DNA of 64,000 nucleotides from Haloarcula japonica DSM 6131. GTDB lineage: Archaea > Halobacteriota > Halobacteria > Halobacteriales > Haloarculaceae. Within the stretch, counting starts at the first letter, position 1. Each line of letters starts with the position of its first letter. Positions 59,416 to 64,000 of the stretch are shown piece by piece. The translations under genes and the position numbers were made by a program. The stretch spans positions 124,001 through 188,000 of the forward strand of contig NZ_AOLY01000035.1 of NCBI RefSeq assembly GCF_000336635.1, in the 5' to 3' direction. The notes below the pieces were generated by a model that was not told the origin of the DNA, did no database searches, and saw only the letters and a list, made by a program, of their open reading frames with translations.

Positions 59416-60603
59416 ATGGTACGCCTGGTCGTCGCCAGTCTCGTGCTGGTTCTCCTGCTGGGGAGCGGTGCCGCGCCGCTGGCGATGTCACAGCCGGCCG
59501 ACGAGAGCGTCGGCGTCCAGACGCCCGACAGGTTCGACCGGACGACGTTCCAGGTCACGCTGTATCAGAACGGGTCTGCGGAGTGGGCCATCGTCCACAG
59601 GACCCCACTCGAGAACGAATCCGAGCAACAGCAGTTCGAGGCGTTCGCCACGGAGTTCGAGCAATCGGAGCAGCCACTGTACCGGAATTTCGTCGAGCAG
59701 TCGACGTTACTGACACAGTACGGGGCGAACGTGACTGGCCGGGATATGGCCGCGACGGACTACGAACGGTCGGCGAGCGTCGACCCGCTGCAGAACACTG
59801 GAACAGTGAGGATGTCGTTCCGCTGGCATAACTTCGCGGTCGTCGAGGGCAACTCAGTCGTGGTCAGCGACGTGTTCGATGGTGGATTCTATATCGGGTC
59901 GAGCCAGTCGTTCGTCTTCGAGCGTGGCCCCGGCCTGGCGTTCGTCGATGTCCAGCCAGAACCCGACTCACAGAGCGCTCCCGATTCGCTCGAAAACAGC
60001 GAGAGCGTCACGTGGAATGGCGAGCAGTCGTTCAACGACCGCCGGCCCTACGTGGAACTGCGGCCGCCCGAGACCGGTCAGAGTGCTGGCACTGAGCGAG
60101 ACACCACAGCGGGCGGTGACACAGCTGGCGAGGCCGCCAGCGGCCCGTCGTGGATGCTCCCGGCCGCTGTCGTCTTCATCGTCATCGTCACCGGCGGTGC
60201 GGCCGCGTGGCGGTCCGGCGCACTGGGACAGATGCTGGGGCGTGACGACGACGAACCGCCCGCTGCGTCACCGTCGGCCGCTACGGACACGGAGCAGTCG
60301 TCGATGGCTCCGGCGAGCGATACAGCGGCAGACACCGACACACCAGACGAACCGGCAGTCCCCGATGAAGAACTGCTCACCGACAGCGACCGCGTCCGCA
60401 AACTGCTGGAGGAGAACGGCGGCCGAATGAAGCAGGTCGACATCGTCGACAGCACCGACTGGTCGAAGTCGAAGGTGAGTATGCTCCTCTCCGACATGGA
60501 GGACGACGGCGACATCTCGAAGCTCAGGGTCGGCCGCGAGAACATCATCAGCCTCGCCGGTCAGGAACCCGACGCCGCCGGTTCGCCGTTCGACGACGAG
60601 TGA
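59416..60603 (+). CDS. Membrane protein with a C-terminal winged helix (DUF7345/DUF7343-like)
   Basis: A 395-residue protein. A signal peptide (MVRLVVASLVLVLLLGSGAAPLAMS) leads to an extracytoplasmic domain (about 25-240), one membrane helix (SWMLPAAVVFIVIVTGGAAAW, about 251-271), an acidic low-complexity linker, and a cytoplasmic winged helix at the end (DSDRVRKLLEENGGRMKQVDIVDSTDWSKSKVSMLLSDMEDDGDISKLRVGRENII). This is a one-component membrane regulator architecture common in haloarchaea; I recall its domains as DUF7345 and DUF7343. Upstream in-frame ATGs (59389) exist. Confidence 0.85.
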   Translation: MVRLVVASLVLVLLLGSGAAPLAMSQPADESVGVQTPDRFDRTTFQVTLYQNGSAEWAIVHRTPLENESEQQQFEAFATEFEQSEQPLYRNFVEQSTLLTQYGANVTGRDMAATDYERSASVDPLQNTGTVRMSFRWHNFAVVEGNSVVVSDVFDGGFYIGSSQSFVFERGPGLAFVDVQPEPDSQSAPDSLENSESVTWNGEQSFNDRRPYVELRPPETGQSAGTERDTTAGGDTAGEAASGPSWMLPAAVVFIVIVTGGAAAWRSGALGQMLGRDDDEPPAASPSAATDTEQSSMAPASDTAADTDTPDEPAVPDEELLTDSDRVRKLLEENGGRMKQVDIVDSTDWSKSKVSMLLSDMEDDGDISKLRVGRENIISLAGQEPDAAGSPFDDE

Positions 60604-60743
60604 TACCGTCGGCTATACGGCTGTCTGGGATTTTGTCACCACGAATAGCTCGTAATAGTTACAGCCAATAGCATGATAAACCAGCACAGGGCGGGGTTGA
60701 AACGCAATGATTATACGTATCTCCTCGCTACGAACTTGTGTAC

Positions 60744-60818
60744 GCTCCGTTGGTGTAGTCCGGCCAATCATATCACCCTCTCACGGTGATGACTAGGGTT
60801 CAAATCCCTGACGGAGCA
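60744..60818 (+). tRNA. tRNA-Glu (anticodon CTC)
   Basis: A 75-nt tRNA. Acceptor GCTCCGT pairs with ACGGAGC, discriminator A. Anticodon stem-loop TCACC-CTCTCAC-GGTGA with anticodon CTC reads GAG glutamate codons. T arm AGGG-TTCAAAT-CCCT. CCA is not encoded. An AT-rich ttatacgta box lies about 35 bases upstream. Confidence 0.95.
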
Positions 60819-60898
60819 TTTCTCTCCGATTCGACTGAGACACAGTCACCACGTTCCGTGACCGACAGTATTTGTGTCTCCCAGTCCAATCGAGCGAT

Positions 60899-61594
60899 AT
60901 GCGCGTCGCGGTAGTCACCGTCGGAGACGAACTGCTCAGTGGCGAGACGGTCAACACGAACGCCGCGTGGCTGGGACAACAGCTCGCAGAGCGTGGCGTC
61001 ACCGTCGGCCGGACGGCGGTCGTCCCCGACGAGATCGCGGATATCGCCCGCGTGGTCAACGAGTACCACGCGGAGTTCGATGCCGTCATCGTCACCGGCG
61101 GTCTTGGGCCGACACACGATGACAAAACCATCGAAGCTGTCGCCGCGGCGTTCGGGCGGGACGTCGTCGAGAGCGAGGACGCCATCGCGTGGCTGGAGGA
61201 ACACGGCGGCTACACGCGCGACGACCTGACCGACGGGACAGGGGAGGTACCGGAGGGGTCCCGTGTCTTACCCAATCACGAGGGCGTCGCGCCCGGTTGT
61301 GTCGTCGAGAGCTGTTACGTCTTGCCGGGCGTGCCAGCGGAGATGAAGCGGATGTTCGAGGAAGTCGCCGACGAGTTCGCTGGCGAGCAACGGTACGTTC
61401 GCACTGTTGACGCCGCCGAGCCCGAGAGCGCACTGCTTGACCGGCTCGCGGAGGTACAGGAGCAGTTCCCAGTCAAGGTTGGTAGCTATCCCGGCGACCA
61501 CGTCACCGTCCGGTTCGAGGGGACGGAGGAGGAGCTAGTCGAGGAGGCGGCAGCGTGGTTCAGCGAGCGCGTCGAGTCACCGACGGTGGAGTGA
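60899..61594 (+). CDS. CinA/MoaB-type molybdopterin-binding-domain protein
   Basis: A 231-residue protein: MRVAVVTVGDELLSGETVNTNAAWLGQQLAERGV, then VIVTGGLGPTHDDKTIEAVAAAFGRDVV and CVLPGVPAEMKRMFEE-type (YVLPGVPAEMKRMF). These are signatures of the competence/damage-inducible CinA N-terminal domain (MoCF fold, ADP-ribose or pyrophosphatase-like in bacteria). The C-terminal amidase domain of bacterial CinA is absent. The start is set at the short, canonical N-terminus. Confidence 0.92.
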   Translation: MRVAVVTVGDELLSGETVNTNAAWLGQQLAERGVTVGRTAVVPDEIADIARVVNEYHAEFDAVIVTGGLGPTHDDKTIEAVAAAFGRDVVESEDAIAWLEEHGGYTRDDLTDGTGEVPEGSRVLPNHEGVAPGCVVESCYVLPGVPAEMKRMFEEVADEFAGEQRYVRTVDAAEPESALLDRLAEVQEQFPVKVGSYPGDHVTVRFEGTEEELVEEAAAWFSERVESPTVE

Positions 61595-61711
61595 CTACCG
61601 GTAGAGATGGTTCAGCCAGAGGAAGGTCAGGAGCAGGCCGCCGAGCGTGATGACCGCGCCGGACGCGTTGATAATCCCTGTCTGGACGCCACTCTGGAGT
61701 ACGACTGACAT
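61595..61711 (-). CDS. Small membrane protein (38 aa)
   Basis: An ATG at 61711 encodes MSVVLQSGVQTGIINASGAV, then ITLGGLLLTFLWLNHLYR and a stop at 61595. The hydrophobic C-terminal half would span the membrane. It ends directly against the CinA-like gene's stop (61594) and is divergent from the NAD kinase-like gene. Support is the clean single-helix pattern; no family is known to me. Confidence 0.5.
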   Translation of the reverse strand: MSVVLQSGVQTGIINASGAVITLGGLLLTFLWLNHLYR

Positions 61712-61790
61712 AGCTGTGCGTTCTGCGTGGGGTGGCTTGAAAGGCACGCTCCCGGACCGCTTTTGCCGCGGGGTCGCGTAGTGACGGCGA

Positions 61791-62861
61791 ATGCGACGAA
61801 TCGGTGTTGTGGTCAACCCCATCGCCGGCATGGGCGGCCGCGTCGGCCTCAAGGGCACTGACGGGAAGATCACGGAAGCGCGCCGCCGCGGTGCGGACCA
61901 ACGCGCACCGGACCGCGCACGGACAGCGCTGGAATCGCTCGCCGAGATCGGGGCGGACGTGGAACTGCTCACGTACGGCGAGCCGATGGGCTCGGGGCTC
62001 GCCCGCGAGACAGGGTTCGACCCGACAGTGGTCGGCACCCCGGCGGACCCAGACGAGACGACCAGCGAGGACACCCGGGATGCGGTCCGAGCGTTCGTCG
62101 AGGCGGATGTGGACGCGATTCTGTTTGTCGGCGGCGACGGCACGGCTGTCGACGTCGCGACGACCCTCGAAGAACTAGATGCGGATATCCCGATTCTGGG
62201 TGTCCCGGCCGGTGTCAAGGTGTACTCCTCCGTATTCGGCGTGTCGCCGCGAGCGGCCGGACGCATCGTCGCCCGCTTCTCAGAGACGGAACGCGCGGAG
62301 GTCAACGACATCGACGAGGACGCCTTCAGGGGCGGGGAAGTGGTTACCGAACTCCGGGCCGTCGCGGAGGTCCCCGTCGCCGACCAGCGCCAGTCCGCCA
62401 AGCAACTGGGCGGTGGCAGCGTCGAGTCCCTCGCTGAGAGCGTCGCCAACGCCGTCGAACCGGGCGTCACCTACGTCCTCGGCCCCGGGAGCACCGTCGG
62501 CGCTATCAAAGACGAACTTGGGTTCGACGGAACGACGCTCGGTGTAGACGTGTGGCGTGACGGCAAGGTACTCGCTCGCGACGCCGCCGAATCAGACATC
62601 CTCGACGCCCTCGGCGACCGGAACGTCATCGTCGTCTCGCCAATCGGCGGGCAGGGGTTCGTATTCGGCCGGGGGAACCAGCAGCTTTCGCCGGCGGTCA
62701 TCCGGCAGTGTGACCTCGAAGTGGTCGCCTCGCGCCGGAAATTGGACGGCATCGGCACGCTCCGCGTCGATACCGGCGACCCGGAGTTAGACGAGGAACT
62801 GCGCGGCTGGCTGCGGGTCCGCGTCGGTCAACACGAACGAAGACTTGTCGAAGTCGTCTGA
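61791..62861 (+). CDS. ATP-NAD kinase family protein
   Basis: A 356-residue protein: MRRIGVVVNPIAGMGGRVGLKGTDG at the start, FVGGDGTAVDVATTL (the GGDGT motif of NAD/diacylglycerol-type kinases, about 107-121), ILGVPAGVKVYSSVFGVSPRAAG, YVLGPGSTVGAI and VVSPIGGQGFVFGRGNQQLSPAVI. It matches the larger archaeal/bacterial PpnK-like family (COG3199-type) rather than classical NadK. The substrate may not be NAD. Confidence 0.9.
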   Translation: MRRIGVVVNPIAGMGGRVGLKGTDGKITEARRRGADQRAPDRARTALESLAEIGADVELLTYGEPMGSGLARETGFDPTVVGTPADPDETTSEDTRDAVRAFVEADVDAILFVGGDGTAVDVATTLEELDADIPILGVPAGVKVYSSVFGVSPRAAGRIVARFSETERAEVNDIDEDAFRGGEVVTELRAVAEVPVADQRQSAKQLGGGSVESLAESVANAVEPGVTYVLGPGSTVGAIKDELGFDGTTLGVDVWRDGKVLARDAAESDILDALGDRNVIVVSPIGGQGFVFGRGNQQLSPAVIRQCDLEVVASRRKLDGIGTLRVDTGDPELDEELRGWLRVRVGQHERRLVEVV

Positions 62862-62956
62862 CGCACCAGCCCGTCGCAACAAGCCATGATATATTCGGCG
62901 CGCCATTTTATCATGTATAGTCAAGATTAAGGTATCTGACGCCCCACAAAGGACAT

Positions 62957-63991
62957 ATGGAAACCCGGAAAGTCCAGCGATTGGGACCGTCGACGCTCGC
63001 GATGACGTTGCCGGCTGAGTGGGCCAGTGCGCACGATGTCGAAAAAGGCGACGAGGTGTCGCTACGGATGGGCGGCAAAGGCACGCTGACAGTCATGCCC
63101 GAGTCCGTCCAGACCGAGGAATCAGAGGCGATCATCCACGCGGAGAATCTCGATGCCGCATCTGTCGAGCGAGCCATCGTCGCCCAGTACGTGCTCGGCC
63201 GGCGCGTCATCCACGTCGAAGCCCCGGAGGGCGAGACGCTGGAATCCTCGCACATCAACGCCGTTTACAACGCCGAAACGCAGTTGATGGGCCTCGGCGT
63301 CATCGAAGAGACGCCGGACAGAATCGCGATTCGCTGCTCCGTCGACCCGGAGGACTTCACGCTCAACAACCTCCTCGAACGGTTGGAATCCACCGGCTCG
63401 ACGATGCGCAACGAGGCAGTGAAGTCCCTCGCCCACGGCAACCCCGACCTCGCCCAGCGGGCGCTCAACCGCGAGCGACAGGCCAACAAGATATTCGTCC
63501 TCCTCCTGCGGCTCATCTTCACGGCCTACCAGAACCCCAACCTCGCGCGGGCTATCGGCCTCAACGACGGCTTCCCGCTCATCGGCTACCGCTCGATTGC
63601 GAAGAACCTCGAACTGACGGCGGACAACGCCGAGGACATCGCTGAAATCGCGCTGGAGACCGACGATCACTCCCTCAACGTCGACAGTTCGACGATGCGC
63701 CGCATCCGCGAATTCACCGATCAGGTCAACGACATCACCGAACTGGCGGTGCAGGCAGCCGTCGACCGGAACTACGACACCGCGATTCAGGTCCGAGAGC
63801 TGTACAAGGACATCGGCGACAAGGAACACGAAATCCTCGACGATCTGCCGGAGATGGACAACGAGGCGCTGCTGGAAGTGCGTGAAGTGCTCGTCAGCCT
63901 CCAGCAGACGGCCGAGTTCGCGGTTCGGAGCGCCGAGATCGCGACGAACCTCGCGCTCAACGAGGAGTCCGAGCACACGACAATCGAGTGA
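62957..63991 (+). CDS. PhoU-domain protein with N-terminal AbrB-type domain
   Basis: A 344-residue protein: METRKVQRLGPSTLAMTLPAEWASAHDVEKGDEVSLRMGGKGTLTVMP is a SpoVT/AbrB swapped-hairpin DNA-binding domain (about 1-48). Two helical PhoU-like repeats follow (about 120-210 and 220-335: FTDQVNDITELAVQAAVDRNYDTAIQV, EVREVLVSLQQTAEFAVRSAEIATNLAL). This fusion is a haloarchaeal phosphate-uptake regulator type. It has its own promoter and lacks adjacent pst genes in the window. Confidence 0.92.
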   Translation: METRKVQRLGPSTLAMTLPAEWASAHDVEKGDEVSLRMGGKGTLTVMPESVQTEESEAIIHAENLDAASVERAIVAQYVLGRRVIHVEAPEGETLESSHINAVYNAETQLMGLGVIEETPDRIAIRCSVDPEDFTLNNLLERLESTGSTMRNEAVKSLAHGNPDLAQRALNRERQANKIFVLLLRLIFTAYQNPNLARAIGLNDGFPLIGYRSIAKNLELTADNAEDIAEIALETDDHSLNVDSSTMRRIREFTDQVNDITELAVQAAVDRNYDTAIQVRELYKDIGDKEHEILDDLPEMDNEALLEVREVLVSLQQTAEFAVRSAEIATNLALNEESEHTTIE

Positions 63992-64000
63992 GGTGGCTAC

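Overview
The window reads as the chromosome of an extremely halophilic archaeon (class Halobacteria, plausibly Haloarcula or a close relative; the genus is an inference). Evidence: GC-rich genes with acidic proteins, Tat lipoproteins (RR...GC), a PGF-CTERM protein, TFE, a TFB-like protein, aMBF1, fibrillarin/Nop5, archaeal tRNA methylase Trm56, gamma-glutamylcysteine ligase GshA, and many small zinc-ribbon and winged-helix proteins.

Layout. (1) 1-5117: core genes: cytochrome oxidase subunit II, panB, a HAD phosphatase, an acyl-CoA dehydrogenase, aMBF1, tRNA-Leu(GAG) and a small conserved gene. (2) 5118-18884: an integrated mobile element of about 13.7 kb sitting in the 3' half of tRNA-Leu(TAG), bounded by a perfect 52-bp direct repeat. 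It is visibly more AT-rich than its flanks. It carries a tyrosine integrase beside the intact tRNA, a C2H2/SWIM zinc-finger gene pair divergent from a winged-helix regulator with a palindromic operator, a three-gene overlapping operon (PD-(D/E)XK-like, DUF6884-like, GIY-YIG-like), a zinc-ribbon membrane protein, a gene-poor 2.6-kb stretch with iteron-like repeats, membrane proteins, an HNH nuclease and a Schlafen/AlbA_2 protein. It also holds remnants of an RNase HI gene and of a second integrase. (3) 18.9-28.9 kb: housekeeping, including coaD, gshA, flpA-nop5, tfe, folA, a sulfatase, trm56 and a DsbA-like lipoprotein. (4) 29-38.5 kb: a sugar epimerase, PEBP, DUF2797, surface proteins, a six-domain LOV histidine kinase and an acyl-CoA synthetase. 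(5) 38.6-48.9 kb: the menaquinone cluster (menA-menC-menE forward, menB reverse, menD-menF reverse) interleaved with NRDE, winged-helix and DnaJ genes. (6) 49-64 kb: small regulators, an enoyl-CoA hydratase, photolyase, Mn-SOD, a branched-chain-amino-acid-type ABC transporter (livHMGF), its presumed binding protein convergent to it, tRNA-Glu(CTC), a CinA-type protein, an NAD kinase-like protein and an AbrB-PhoU regulator.

The two most unusual observations are: (a) the substrate-binding protein at 53702-55069 appears circularly permuted, with its Leu/Ile/Val-binding C-terminal half placed before its N-terminal half; and (b) the mobile element, with its nuclease operon and other defence-like cargo, which is the best candidate for an undescribed system. 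Start codons were chosen by homology, overlap with the upstream gene, and promoter position. Nothing was run against a database.
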